64,000 nucleotides of DNA from Clostridiaceae bacterium. GTDB taxonomy: Bacteria > Bacillota > Clostridia > DSM-8532. Location: assembly GCA_012719545.1 (NCBI GenBank), contig JAAYAD010000078.1:62001-126000 (forward strand), given 5' to 3'. Position numbers and translations under genes: made by a program. Below the pieces are notes generated by a model, which was not told where the DNA came from, did no database searches, and saw only the letters and a program-made list of their open reading frames with translations. Positions 9,351 to 18,091 of the stretch are shown here, piece by piece; the first letter of the stretch is position 1, and each line of letters begins with the position of its first letter.

Positions 9351-9818
9351 TTTTGCTCCCCAACTTGTTGCTTTGTATAATGCATTTATTTTAATCCATA
9401 GTGCAATTAAAAGTATAGCAAATATATTTTTGGCAAGCAAAGAATAATTATGGTTTTTCATAATATAAGAGGTTCAGCCATAAAATTTTTATCTTCATAA
9501 CAATTCAATAACGGACTCACTTAATGGAAGTGAATAATTGAGCCAATAAAAAAGGAGTTGTCTTACCAAGACCAATTCTTGAACAACTCCTTTTTATATC
9601 CGGTTTATGCTCTATATGGGGGGTACTCCTTAGAAATTCCTTATTCCTATGTCTGGTTTAGATCCATTAGACTTTTATACTATTTGTCATAATAAAATCA
9701 CCAGATATGATAATAAGAATTATTTAGAGAAAGAAGCAATTGGGTTTAACCTGGAAGTGTGTCATAAAAAGGGGTATATGATTGGGCCTCATATAAATAT
9801 AGGCAGGTTTTATCCTGC
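9351..9818. other. Intergenic region between the sugar operon and recA
   Basis: About 470 bases with two inverted repeats (listed separately) and a short imperfect dyad CACTTAATGGAAGTG near 9510-9525 that could belong to the promoter of the sugar operon. A 64-codon plus-strand reading frame at 9649-9843 has no ribosome site and runs into the end of recA; I do not regard it as a gene. Confidence 0.5.
9549..9595. terminator. Bidirectional Rho-independent terminator
   Basis: Arms AAAAAGGAGTTGT (9549-9561) and ACAACTCCTTTTT (9583-9595) form a 13-bp stem with a small inner hairpin. U-runs result on both strands. It most likely ends the minus-strand recA transcript and insulates the sugar operon. 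Confidence 0.75.
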
Positions 9819-9826
9819 CTATATTT
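9795..9826. terminator. Stem-loop overlapping the recA stop codon
   Basis: Perfect 13-bp inverted repeat (9795-9807 and 9814-9826, loop of six) includes the recA stop codon at 9819-9821. The tail lacks a solid U-run, so it may be a 3' processing or stabilising hairpin, with the stronger terminator at 9549-9595. Confidence 0.55.
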
Positions 9827-10847
9827 CATCATCGGCTACATGAGCCTGTATGCTGCTTAAAAATGCCTTGTCATATTCGGCTTTTATTCTGTTTTCGATT
9901 TCCTTGCATATTTCAGGGTTCTCTTTTAAGAACTTCTTGACATTTTCACGGCCCTGTCCGATGCGCTGGTTATTGTATGAGAACCATGCACCGCTCTTTT
10001 TGATGATATCAAGGGTAACACCTATATCAAGGATACAGCCTTCCTTTGATATACCCTCGCCGTAGATAATATCAAATTCAGCTTCTTTAAAGGGTGGTGC
10101 AACCTTGTTCTTGACTATTTTACACTTGGTGCGGTTGCCTACAGGTGTCGCGCCTTCCTTGATGGTTTCAACTCTTCTTACATCAATTCGTACCGATGAG
10201 TAGAACTTTAACGCACGTCCGCCGGGTGTAACCTCAGGATTGCCAAACATTACACCCACTTTTTCGCGAAGCTGGTTTATAAATATGGCAACGGTTCTGG
10301 ACTTGCTGACTACGCCAGATAGCTTTCTCATAGCCTGGGACATAAGCCTTGCCTGAAGTCCAACAAACTGATCGCCCATTTCTCCGTCAATTTCGGCTTT
10401 TGGAACAAGTGCCGCAACCGAGTCCACAACAAGAATATCAATGGCTCCGCTTCTTACAAGAGCTTCAGCAATTTCCAGAGCCTGCTCGCCGGTATCGGGC
10501 TGAGCAACAATGAGATTATCAATATCAACTCCTAAGTTCTTGGCATATACAGGATCCAGAGCGTGCTCGGCATCTATAAAAGCTGCCTCGCCCCCTGCTT
10601 TCTGGGCTTCGGCAATAGCATGGAGGGCCACCGTAGTTTTACCGGATGATTCAGGACCAAAGATTTCTATAATTCTTCCACGTGGAAGACCCCCGACTCC
10701 CAACGCGATATCAAGTGCAAGGGCACCCGTTGGAATAGCATCAACGCTTACGTGGGATACCTCACCCAGCTTCATGACCGAACCCTTACCAAACTGCTTT
10801 TCAATTTGCCCCATTACTAATTCCAGTGCTTTTTTCTTCTCGTCCAT
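9819..10847 (-). CDS. recA: Recombinase RecA
   Basis: DNA strand-exchange protein and SOS co-protease. The protein begins [23 protein letters not shown], the conserved RecA N terminus (read in parts), and shows Walker [10 protein letters not shown], Walker [11 protein letters not shown], loop [16 protein letters not shown] and [17 protein letters not shown]. With the ATG at 10847 it has 342 residues, a usual size. An in-frame ATG at 10883 overlaps the LexA-type box and the expected transcription start, so it is not used. The perfect AAAGGAGGG lies 19 bases before the chosen ATG and a weaker AAGG lies seven bases before it. No recX follows. Expression is likely damage-inducible from its own promoter. 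Confidence 0.97.
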   Translation of the reverse strand: MDEKKKALELVMGQIEKQFGKGSVMKLGEVSHVSVDAIPTGALALDIALGVGGLPRGRIIEIFGPESSGKTTVALHAIAEAQKAGGEAAFIDAEHALDPVYAKNLGVDIDNLIVAQPDTGEQALEIAEALVRSGAIDILVVDSVAALVPKAEIDGEMGDQFVGLQARLMSQAMRKLSGVVSKSRTVAIFINQLREKVGVMFGNPEVTPGGRALKFYSSVRIDVRRVETIKEGATPVGNRTKCKIVKNKVAPPFKEAEFDIIYGEGISKEGCILDIGVTLDIIKKSGAWFSYNNQRIGQGRENVKKFLKENPEICKEIENRIKAEYDKAFLSSIQAHVADDEI

Positions 10848-10876
10848 AAAATGCCTTGCGGCAAACCCTCCTTTGT

Positions 10877-10890
10877 CGAACATTTGTTCT
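10877..10890 (-). promoter_or_regulatory. LexA-type SOS box of recA
   Basis: CGAACATTTGTTC matches the Gram-positive LexA/DinR pattern GAAC-N4-GTTC with a perfect dyad. It lies immediately downstream of the recA -10 element, over the expected transcription start, a normal place for repression. Confidence 0.8.
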
Positions 10891-10891
10891 T

Positions 10892-10920
10892 ATTATATTA
10901 TACATTTTTACACTCGTCAA
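10892..10920 (-). promoter_or_regulatory. Sigma-A promoter of recA
   Basis: TTGACG (10915-10920), a 17-base spacer and TATAAT (10892-10897) on the minus strand. This predicts a start near 10885 and a leader of about 38 bases. Confidence 0.8.
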
Positions 10921-10944
10921 GATAGCAATATGTAAATTTTTACA

Positions 10945-12534
10945 TTATGTCCTGTTATGGACAAATCGTTTCAGGTATGAAAGGGCCAGGTTGTTGACAT
11001 ATTCAACTTCAGGAACCTTTAGGCTTGCCAGAATAAACCAGAACAGCCCAAGCCCACCTGCCACCGGCAGGCAGAATGCGGCAAGCTGGCTTATTTTTGA
11101 ATTGATATCCGGTCTTATAACAGCAGAAAGAAGATAAGTTACAAGCCCCGCGGGTATAACCGCTGCAAAGGCTTTTGCCATATCCCAGAAATTATCGCTT
11201 ATGATATCAATTCCTTTTTTCTTTTTAAATGCTAAAAGGAGAATCATCATATTAATGAAGGATGAAATGGAATAAGCAAGGGCAGTACCAGCAATGCCTA
11301 TATTGGTAAAGTTTCCGAAAAATGCATTGAAAAGATAGTTTGTAATTATTCCGAAAAGTCCGCTTATAAGCGGGGTTTTACTGTCATGAACCGAGTAGAA
11401 GGCTCTTGTCATAAGAGCAATGATTGAGGCAAACACCAGTGCGGCAGAATATCCCATAAGACAAAGGCCGCCATAAAATACGCTATACTCGGAAAAGCTT
11501 CCCCACTTGAACATTATGCGGAAAATGTCCTGGCTTAATATAATCATGATAACCGAAGTTGGGAATGACAAGAGAAATACTACTTTAAGACCCTTGTACA
11601 GGATGTTTTTAAATTGATCAGTATTTTCTTCTGCATAGTGCTCTGAAAGTGTAGGAAGAAGGGCAACCCCTATGCTTTGGGCAAAGATGCCAAGAGGAAG
11701 CTGCCAGGTACGGTTGGCACTGGTCAGAAGAGTTACCATTCCCTCATCATAATATGTGGCATAGCCTCTTGAGACTATCAGGTTGATCTCAATAATCAAA
11801 GATGACAAAAGGGATGGAACAGCCAAACGGGTCAAATTTCTGAAAGCGCTGCTTCTTAAATAAAGTTTTGGCCTGTACCATTTAAAGTGCCGTAAAGTTG
11901 CAAAAAGCTGCACGGCAAAAAATATTGCCGCTCCGAATACTACACCCCATGAAGTCAGCTCGGCGCTGATTGATCCGAAAAGCCCTATGCTCAAAACTGT
12001 GCAAAGGTTATATAATACCGGACCAAAAGCTGCCACTGCAAAGCGTTTATATGAATTTAGTATTCCGTTAAGCTGCCCTGCCAGCATCATGAAGGGCGCC
12101 GACAATAGAAGTATTCTGGTAAGCCTGATCAGAAGCACCTTATCGCCGCCGTCCCTGGTATTGTATCCGGCAGCCAGAATTCCAAGCAAATCGTCCGTGA
12201 AAATAAAGAAAATAAGCTCCAGAACGATCATGATAATAACGGTCAGATTCATGAAGGTTCCGACAGCCTTCCAGCCTGTTTTCTCATTGCCCTTTGCAAG
12301 GTAAGTTGAAAGAACCGGAATAAGAGCTGCAGCAATGGCTCCTCCTGCCAAAAGGTCATAAACCAGGTCGGGAAGAGTAAAGGCCAGTATAAATTCATCA
12401 GAATAGCCTTTCGGCAGCATATTGGTTGAAATCAGCAGTGTCCTTAAAAATCCTGTAATTCGGCTTAACAGGGTTCCAAGCATAATAATGCCTGCAGCAC
12501 CGGTAAGCTTTTTGGCTGTATTTTGATTTTCCAT
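10945..12534 (-). CDS. murJ: Lipid II flippase MurJ (MviN family)
   Basis: Polytopic membrane protein of 529 residues that moves lipid II across the membrane for peptidoglycan synthesis. Family marks include the N-terminal GAAGIIMLGTLLSRITGFLRT, with the conserved arginine of the first helix, the stretch LLAGGAIAAALIPVLSTYLAKG, and about fourteen hydrophobic helices. The ATG at 12534 lies 31 bases after the cinA stop, so it belongs to the cinA transcript. The downstream recA has a separate promoter. Length is close to the usual 500-530. A polysaccharide-exporter paralogue of the MOP superfamily is the only alternative, and less likely given the intact N-terminal signature. Confidence 0.93.
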   Translation of the reverse strand: MENQNTAKKLTGAAGIIMLGTLLSRITGFLRTLLISTNMLPKGYSDEFILAFTLPDLVYDLLAGGAIAAALIPVLSTYLAKGNEKTGWKAVGTFMNLTVIIMIVLELIFFIFTDDLLGILAAGYNTRDGGDKVLLIRLTRILLLSAPFMMLAGQLNGILNSYKRFAVAAFGPVLYNLCTVLSIGLFGSISAELTSWGVVFGAAIFFAVQLFATLRHFKWYRPKLYLRSSAFRNLTRLAVPSLLSSLIIEINLIVSRGYATYYDEGMVTLLTSANRTWQLPLGIFAQSIGVALLPTLSEHYAEENTDQFKNILYKGLKVVFLLSFPTSVIMIILSQDIFRIMFKWGSFSEYSVFYGGLCLMGYSAALVFASIIALMTRAFYSVHDSKTPLISGLFGIITNYLFNAFFGNFTNIGIAGTALAYSISSFINMMILLLAFKKKKGIDIISDNFWDMAKAFAAVIPAGLVTYLLSAVIRPDINSKISQLAAFCLPVAGGLGLFWFILASLKVPEVEYVNNLALSYLKRFVHNRT

Positions 12535-12564
12535 ATAAATCTCCTATTTGGGGTCAATTGCAGT

Positions 12565-13803
12565 CTATAGTGTACGAAGCCTCTTTATAAGATAATTCAA
12601 AGCGTTAAGACATGCAACATTTCTTATTCTGTATCTTCCGCCCATAAGCCTGAGCTCATGGCATTCCAAATTTCCGTCAAGGCATAAGGCAACATACACA
12701 AGACCAACGGGCTTTTTATCAGTTCCTCCCTGCGGCCCTGCTATACCGGTTATGGCTATTCCTGCCCTTGTACCGGTTTTTTTGATAAGTCCCTGCACCA
12801 TTTCCAGAGCCGTTTCTCGGCTGACGGCGCCATAGGTTTCAAGAGTTTTTTCGGATACCCCCAGTTCCTGTATCTTAGACAAGTTTGAATAGGTCACAAA
12901 TCCTCTGTCAAAAACTTCAGAAGAACCCGGGACATTTACAATTTTTGATGCCAGCATTCCTCCGGTGCAGGATTCGGCAACCGATAAATTTACACCTTTC
13001 TCCTTTAAGAGAGCTACGGCTACTTCTTCCATTGCCTCCCCATCGAATGCATAAATATGATGATCCCCTAATCTTTCCTTTATTTTTTCAATTACAGGCT
13101 GGATCATTTTATCAGCTTCTTCCCTGTCTTTGCTGCGGGCAGTCACGCGGATTACCACGTCACCGTCCCCCACATAGGGTGCTATTGTGGGGTTGCTCTG
13201 GCTGTTGATAAGGTCTATAATACGGGTTTCCATCTCCGACTCCCCTATTCCAAAGACTTTAAGAAGCCTTGACCCGATAATCTGCCCCGTTTTTTTCTCC
13301 AAGTAAGGAAAAACCGTCTCCTCAAACATTGGTATCATTTCTTTGGGAGGGCCGGGGAACATGATAACTGTCTTATTGTCCTTTTCTATTATGCATCCGG
13401 GAGCCGTTCCGTTATTGTTGGGAATAATAATTGAGTCTTCAGGAAGATATGCCTGCTTGGCATTGTTCTCCAGCATCTTCCTGTTCTGCCTTGCAAAAAA
13501 AGCGGCAATGCCATTGTATACATCTATATTCAAAACAAGCCTTTTACCCATGGCTTCGGCAATTGTTTCCTTTGTAAGGTCGTCCTGGGTAGGCCCTAAT
13601 CCGCCTGTTGTTATAACAAGGTCGGATCTTTCCAACGCCTGTTTCAGGCTCTGCTTTAAACGCATGGGGTTATCTCCCACTACGCTGTGATAGTAAACAT
13701 TTATCCCTAAATCGTTCAGCCTTCTTGAAAGATACTGAGCGTTTGTGTTGGCTATCTGACCCATCAGCAATTCTGTTCCAACCGCAAGAATTTCAGCATT
13801 CAT
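12565..13803 (-). CDS. cinA: CinA: competence/damage-inducible protein with nicotinamide-nucleotide deamidase domain
   Basis: 412 residues with two domains. The N-terminal MoCF-binding-like domain (about 1-170) has GTELLMGQIANTNAQYL, TTGGLGPTQDD and MFPGPPKEM. The C-terminal CinA domain (about 255-405) has SVAESCTGGMLASKI, NVPGSSEVF, GFVTYSN and AITGIAGPQGGTDKKPVG, the NMN deamidase core. Known family roles are NAD recycling through nicotinamide mononucleotide and ADP-ribose pyrophosphatase activity. The ATG at 13803 lies four bases after the engB stop with GGAG upstream, so translation is probably coupled. Co-location with recA is classic, although murJ lies between them here. Confidence 0.95.
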   Translation of the reverse strand: MNAEILAVGTELLMGQIANTNAQYLSRRLNDLGINVYYHSVVGDNPMRLKQSLKQALERSDLVITTGGLGPTQDDLTKETIAEAMGKRLVLNIDVYNGIAAFFARQNRKMLENNAKQAYLPEDSIIIPNNNGTAPGCIIEKDNKTVIMFPGPPKEMIPMFEETVFPYLEKKTGQIIGSRLLKVFGIGESEMETRIIDLINSQSNPTIAPYVGDGDVVIRVTARSKDREEADKMIQPVIEKIKERLGDHHIYAFDGEAMEEVAVALLKEKGVNLSVAESCTGGMLASKIVNVPGSSEVFDRGFVTYSNLSKIQELGVSEKTLETYGAVSRETALEMVQGLIKKTGTRAGIAITGIAGPQGGTDKKPVGLVYVALCLDGNLECHELRLMGGRYRIRNVACLNALNYLIKRLRTL

Positions 13804-13807
13804 ATTT

Positions 13808-14398
13808 TCACTCCAAATTCAAAATAGATTCGATGGTTGACCAGACCTCATCAATTCCAGTCCTTTTAACCGATGAAAAGGGGATTACAGGAATATCGTC
13901 CGTAAGTGACAATACCTTTCTTATCAAGGCTATTTGCTTATTATATTCTCCTCTTCCGATTTTGTCGGCTTTTGTAGCAACAACCGCCATTTTTCTTCCC
14001 GATGCTCTGATGTAGTTTACCATGGTCACGTCATCATCCGTTGGCTCATGGCGGATATCAGCCAAAAGAAGTATCAACCCAAGGTTATCCCTTGTGTTAA
14101 GATAGGTTTCAGCCAAAGCTCCCCAGGATTTTTTCTCCTCCTTTGAAACCTTGGCATATCCGTATCCGGGAAGATCCACAAGCATCAATTTATCGTTTAT
14201 ATTAAAGAAATTTATAAGGCGCGTTTTACCTGGAGTTGCCCCGACTTTTGCAAGGGATTTTCTGTTTGTCAAAGTATTTATAAGTGACGACTTACCCACA
14301 TTTGAACGTCCCACCAGTGCCACTTCAGGCCACCCTGTTTCAGGATACTGGGACGGTTCAACGGCTGATATAATGAATTCTGCTTTTTTGATAATCAT
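13808..14398 (-). CDS. engB: Ribosome-biogenesis GTP-binding protein EngB/YsxC
   Basis: Small essential GTPase acting in 50S ribosome assembly. G1 GRSNVGKS, G2 TPGKT, G3 DLPGYG and G4 TKAD are all present, followed by the conserved ending SSVKRTGIDEVW. I place the start at the ATG at 14398, giving MIIKKAEF and 196 residues, the usual length. It overlaps the recN stop as ATGA, with AAAGG six bases upstream. A start seven codons earlier would lie inside recN with no ribosome site. It is translationally coupled to recN and followed closely by cinA. Confidence 0.95.
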   Translation of the reverse strand: MIIKKAEFIISAVEPSQYPETGWPEVALVGRSNVGKSSLINTLTNRKSLAKVGATPGKTRLINFFNINDKLMLVDLPGYGYAKVSKEEKKSWGALAETYLNTRDNLGLILLLADIRHEPTDDDVTMVNYIRASGRKMAVVATKADKIGRGEYNKQIALIRKVLSLTDDIPVIPFSSVKRTGIDEVWSTIESILNLE

Positions 14399-16095
14399 TT
14401 TGTACCTTTGTTCCTCCAATTCAGCAGTTCTCTTGCAAGTTTCACGGCATTTTCAGTAACATGCTCACCGCTTAAGAGTCTTGTTATCTCATTTTCTCTT
14501 TCCTGTCCCTCAATGGGCTTTATGAAGGTAACAGTTCGTCCTGCCTGTTCCTCCTTATGTATAAGGTAATGTGCATCGGCAAGGCAGGCTATCTGGGCAT
14601 GGTGGGTTATACAAATAACCTGGTGCCCTTTTGCAACTGACTTTAATTTTTCTCCCACCTTTGATGCGGCCTTTCCGCTGACACCCGTGTCAATTTCATC
14701 GAAGACAAGGGTAGGTATAGCGTCAATATCAGCAAGAATTGATTTTATGGCCAGCATTACCCTGGACATCTCGCCGCCCGATGCAATCTTTGAAAGAGGC
14801 TTTACAGGCTCGCCGATATTTGGTGAGAACAAAAATTCCACCTTATCGGTTCCGTTTTCGTTAAACCCTTCTTCAGGACAGCTTATAACAGATACCTCAA
14901 AATTTGCCTTTGGCATTTCAAGATCGGCCAGCTCTTTTTTTATGCCCGATTCAAGGAGCAAAGCTGCCTTTTTCCTGAGAGAATTCATCTTCTCACAGTA
15001 TTTATGTAATGTTTTTTCAGATTCTTCTATATCTTTTTTTAGGCTTAAAATAAGCTCTTCGCTTCTTTCAATCTCATCCAGACGTTCTTTTGCCTGCTTC
15101 AGGAATTGCAATATATCATCAATTGATTCGCCGTATTTTCTCTTTAAGCCCTGTATCAAACTTATGCGTTCTTCAACCTGCTTATGAAACCCGGGATCAT
15201 ATTCGGTTCCATCCCTTACAATCCTCACGTCCCTGGATATGTCCCCCAATTTTTCATGGACTTCCTCCAGCGCCTCACATATGGAAGCGTATTTGGGGTC
15301 AATATCCTTAATTTCATAGAGGGCATCCAGTGCTTCTCCCAGCTTGTCCATGGCGCTTTTCTCATCGGTATCATCCCCATGGATCAGCTCATAAGCACGG
15401 GAAAATGATGAAATGATTTCCTCGGCATGTGAAAGAATATTGCTCTGTTGCTCCAGCTCTTCGTCCTCGCCTTTGGTAAGTGCGGCTTCTTCAATTTCCT
15501 CTATCTGATATTTCAGCATGTCAATGAGGCGTTCCCTTTCCTTACCTTCTCCTGAAAGGGCTTTAAGCCTTGCCTTAAGGGCTCTGTACTCTTCTAATTT
15601 TTCCCTGTATTCCTTTTTTTCTTTAGATAATTCTTCTCCTGAAAACAGGTCAAGAAGCTCAATATGTGTTTCAGGCCTTAGAAGTGACTGGTTGTCATGC
15701 TGCCCGTGGATATCCACAAGCCTTTGTCCGATTTCCTTTAACATTGCCACTGTCACAAGGGTTCCGTTTACCCTGCAGAAATTCTTGCCTGACTCATTAA
15801 AGGTTCTGGATATAAGAAGAGTATTATCCTCCTGAGGCTCAACACCAAGAGATTCAAGAAATTCATTGAAGCCGGGACTGTTGTCGAGAGAAAAAACGCC
15901 CTGAACAGTGGCTTTATCAGCTCCCGAACGAATAAGCTCCCGGGAAACCCGGGAACCCAACAACGTATTAAGAGAGTCAATAATAATCGACTTTCCTGCA
16001 CCGGTTTCGCCGGTAAGCACGTTAAAGCCCTTATTCATGGATATAGACATTTTTTCTATTATTGCGACATTTTCAATCTGAAGCTGAAGCAGCAT
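14395..16095 (-). CDS. recN: DNA repair protein RecN
   Basis: SMC-like ATPase of double-strand break repair, 566 residues. Walker A is GETGAGKS near residue 30. Two coiled-coil arms rich in Glu/Lys occupy about residues 150-360. The C-terminal half carries the signature KIASGGEMSRVMLAIKS and Walker B TLVFDEIDTGVSG. The start at 16095 is ten bases from the argR stop. The GGGAG upstream is about 17 bases away, and the short dyad AGTGT/ACACT between them could shorten that distance in the mRNA. Unlike in Bacillus, no spoIVB-spo0A follows; engB does. Confidence 0.95.
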   Translation of the reverse strand: MLLQLQIENVAIIEKMSISMNKGFNVLTGETGAGKSIIIDSLNTLLGSRVSRELIRSGADKATVQGVFSLDNSPGFNEFLESLGVEPQEDNTLLISRTFNESGKNFCRVNGTLVTVAMLKEIGQRLVDIHGQHDNQSLLRPETHIELLDLFSGEELSKEKKEYREKLEEYRALKARLKALSGEGKERERLIDMLKYQIEEIEEAALTKGEDEELEQQSNILSHAEEIISSFSRAYELIHGDDTDEKSAMDKLGEALDALYEIKDIDPKYASICEALEEVHEKLGDISRDVRIVRDGTEYDPGFHKQVEERISLIQGLKRKYGESIDDILQFLKQAKERLDEIERSEELILSLKKDIEESEKTLHKYCEKMNSLRKKAALLLESGIKKELADLEMPKANFEVSVISCPEEGFNENGTDKVEFLFSPNIGEPVKPLSKIASGGEMSRVMLAIKSILADIDAIPTLVFDEIDTGVSGKAASKVGEKLKSVAKGHQVICITHHAQIACLADAHYLIHKEEQAGRTVTFIKPIEGQERENEITRLLSGEHVTENAVKLARELLNWRNKGTK

Positions 16096-16104
16096 AGCAG
16101 TGTT

Positions 16105-16563
16105 TTATGACACTCCCTTCACTAACCTTGTGAACTTATCCATAAGCTCCTCTGCAATTTTTTCCGCCCTGCAGACAACCATAATAGTGTCATCGCCTGC
16201 TATTGTTCCCACAATATCGTTCCAGCCCAGGCTGTCTATCGAAGCTGCCACTCCCTGGGCCATACCCGGCCTGGTCTTGATTACAAGAATATTATTGGCA
16301 TAGTCGCTGGAAACAAACGCTTCCTTAATTATTACCAAAAGCCTGTCGTTTACATTGGTGTTGTCAGAATGAATGGCAGAATATCTGTACTTGCCGCTTT
16401 CAGTGAGGGTTTTTACCAGTCTCAGTTCCTTAATGTCTCTGGAAACTGTAGCCTGGGTCACGTCCATACCCAACTCCCGAAGCTTTTCCACTAATTCATC
16501 CTGAGTTTCAATTTCATACTTTTCAATTAACTCAAGTATTTTTGAATGGCGGTAATATTTCAT
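16105..16563 (-). CDS. argR: Arginine repressor ArgR/AhrC
   Basis: 152-residue regulator of arginine metabolism. The N-terminal winged helix (KILELIEKYEIETQDELVEKLRELG..QATVSRDIKELRL, in parts) is followed by the C-terminal oligomerisation and arginine-binding domain with VGTIAGDDTIMVVCR. Length fits the family (about 150). The start at 16563 follows GGAGGAG with a short spacer. It lies 27 bases after nadK and 10 bases before recN, the arrangement common to Firmicutes. No arginine genes are in the window, so its targets lie elsewhere. Confidence 0.95.
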   Translation of the reverse strand: MKYYRHSKILELIEKYEIETQDELVEKLRELGMDVTQATVSRDIKELRLVKTLTESGKYRYSAIHSDNTNVNDRLLVIIKEAFVSSDYANNILVIKTRPGMAQGVAASIDSLGWNDIVGTIAGDDTIMVVCRAEKIAEELMDKFTRLVKGVS

Positions 16564-16590
16564 ATAACTCCTCCAATAAAAATGAGGTTT

Positions 16591-17436
16591 TTAGCTATGT
16601 ATCTTGGCGCGCAATACATCATAGAAGTTAACATGACTTACTGACGCAAAAAGAGCATCTTTTTTTGATGCCTTGACACAAACCAGATCACCCGGTTGAA
16701 GCTCGAAGCCGTGCTGCCCGTCAATAGTAAGCATAGCGTTTCTCTCGCTTATATCATCCAGGCTTACTTTAACTGTACGGGTTTCGGGTGCAATAAATGA
16801 CCTTGAATACAAAGTATGGGGACAAATTGGTGAAATGAGAAAAAGCCTCATATCCGGCTGGATTATAGGGCCTCCAGCTGAGAGGGAGTAGCCCGTTGAA
16901 CCGGTAGGTGTAGATATAATTATGCCATCTGCGGGAAAAGTGTCCACATACTTTTCGTCAAGGGTCACTTTAAGCCTTACTATCCGGGAAAGGGCTATTC
17001 TTGAAACAACTGCATCGTTAATGGCAATATCTTCATATACTTTTTCTCCCTGGCGGAAGACCTCTACATCCAACACCATACGGGACTGTATATGAAAATC
17101 ACCCTCAGAAATCCGGGTAATAGCCTTCTCTATATCTTTTACCTCAACCTCTGCCAAAAAGCCGACTGTCCCTTTGTTAATGCCCAGCACCGGTTTTTTG
17201 TAATCATAAGCCTGGCGCGCGGCGTTAAGAAATGTACCGTCGCCGCCTATGCAGATAATCATATCCGAATCCCTGTACACAGAGTCGGTAACTTCTGCCG
17301 GCAAATTTACCACATCATTTACTTCTTTTGTGATATAAGGCTTAAACCCCTTTTCCAGGAGCTTCTCAACCGTTATTCTGGTATGGATAAATCCAATGTC
17401 CTTTTCTCCGTTGGCAACAACACCTATTTTTTTCAA
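16591..17436 (-). CDS. nadK: NAD kinase
   Basis: Phosphorylates NAD to NADP, 281 residues. Diagnostic motifs are CIGGDGTFLNAARQ, GINKGTVGFLAEV, NDAVVSR and STPTGSTGYSLSAGGPI. The first codon is TTG at 17436 (TTG AAA AAA ATA GGT) preceded by AGGTGA; an overlapping ATG just upstream is out of frame. It heads the run nadK-argR-recN-engB-cinA-murJ. In many Firmicutes dxs and tlyA precede it, but here the preceding gene is divergent, so this is the operon start. Confidence 0.95.
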   Translation of the reverse strand: MKKIGVVANGEKDIGFIHTRITVEKLLEKGFKPYITKEVNDVVNLPAEVTDSVYRDSDMIICIGGDGTFLNAARQAYDYKKPVLGINKGTVGFLAEVEVKDIEKAITRISEGDFHIQSRMVLDVEVFRQGEKVYEDIAINDAVVSRIALSRIVRLKVTLDEKYVDTFPADGIIISTPTGSTGYSLSAGGPIIQPDMRLFLISPICPHTLYSRSFIAPETRTVKVSLDDISERNAMLTIDGQHGFELQPGDLVCVKASKKDALFASVSHVNFYDVLRAKIHS

Positions 17437-17467
17437 GCTATCATCTCACCTGCTTACAGTTACTATT

Positions 17468-17497
17468 ATTATACATATGATTTACATAATAATACAA
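17468..17497 (-). promoter_or_regulatory. Probable sigma-A promoter of nadK operon
   Basis: TTGTAT (17492-17497), 18-base spacer, TATAAT (17468-17473) on the minus strand, about 30 bases before the nadK start. Confidence 0.5.
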
Positions 17498-17615
17498 GTT
17501 TAACGTTGGTTTTTACTTATAGCTAGCAAAATACGGCTGGCATAAAAAAATATTTATGCGGAAAACTCACAATATAAAACAAAATCATACTCATAAAGTC
17601 AAGGAGTATCCGGCT

Positions 17616-18053
17616 ATGATAGACCGTACAATACGAGAGCTGAACCATTTTATCAGAAATGAAGAAGAAATGATAGAAACATTGAACTATATGGTAAATG
17701 AAGTTGAAGATCCTGAGCTTAAGGAGATTCTTAAGGGAATTCAGGAAGACCATTTCAGGCAGATGATGTCCATGGCTGACAGAGTGTATGAGCTTGGGGG
17801 TCTTCCAAAAATTGAGACGGGTGTGCTTAGCAGGGAAGAAGTAAAAAGCATAAGAGATAAAAAGGATGTTACAGACCTGGAAAACGCAAAAATTGCCCTT
17901 GAAAACGAAAAAAACAACACAGACAGGCTTTCTGCCTACGCTGACCATACAATGGATAAAACAAGCCTTGAGCTTATAGAAAAGGCTACCCATGCCGGGC
18001 AGAAGAATATAGAAGCCCTTATGGAATATATTGACAGAAATCAGATTCAGTAA
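17616..18053 (+). CDS. Small helical protein of unknown function, possibly ferritin-like
   Basis: 145 residues, highly charged and predicted all-helical, with no signal peptide or membrane segment. I do not recognise a named family with confidence. The pattern of four helices carrying Glu residues and two His (QEDHFRQM near residue 48, ATHAGQKN near residue 125) resembles ferritin-like or DUF2383-type bundles. A di-iron site is possible but unproven. The start at 17616 (MIDRTIREL) has AAGGAG nine bases upstream; an earlier in-frame ATG at 17556 has none. It is divergent from nadK and convergent with the response regulator at 18092, so it is probably a single-gene unit. A 181-codon frame lies antisense to it and is not considered real. 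Confidence 0.75.
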   Translation: MIDRTIRELNHFIRNEEEMIETLNYMVNEVEDPELKEILKGIQEDHFRQMMSMADRVYELGGLPKIETGVLSREEVKSIRDKKDVTDLENAKIALENEKNNTDRLSAYADHTMDKTSLELIEKATHAGQKNIEALMEYIDRNQIQ

Positions 18054-18091
18054 ATGTTCAAAAATCAAAGATATTTTTTAAAAATGGTTTC

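Noticed and set aside
9649..9843. 64-codon plus-strand frame downstream of recA
   Set aside because: No ribosome site, no recognisable similarity, overlaps the recA stop and a terminator stem.
17523..18068. 181-codon minus-strand open frame opposite the small helical protein
   Set aside because: Cys/Phe/His/Ile-rich composition typical of an antisense shadow, no ribosome site, while the plus-strand frame has AAGGAG and normal composition.
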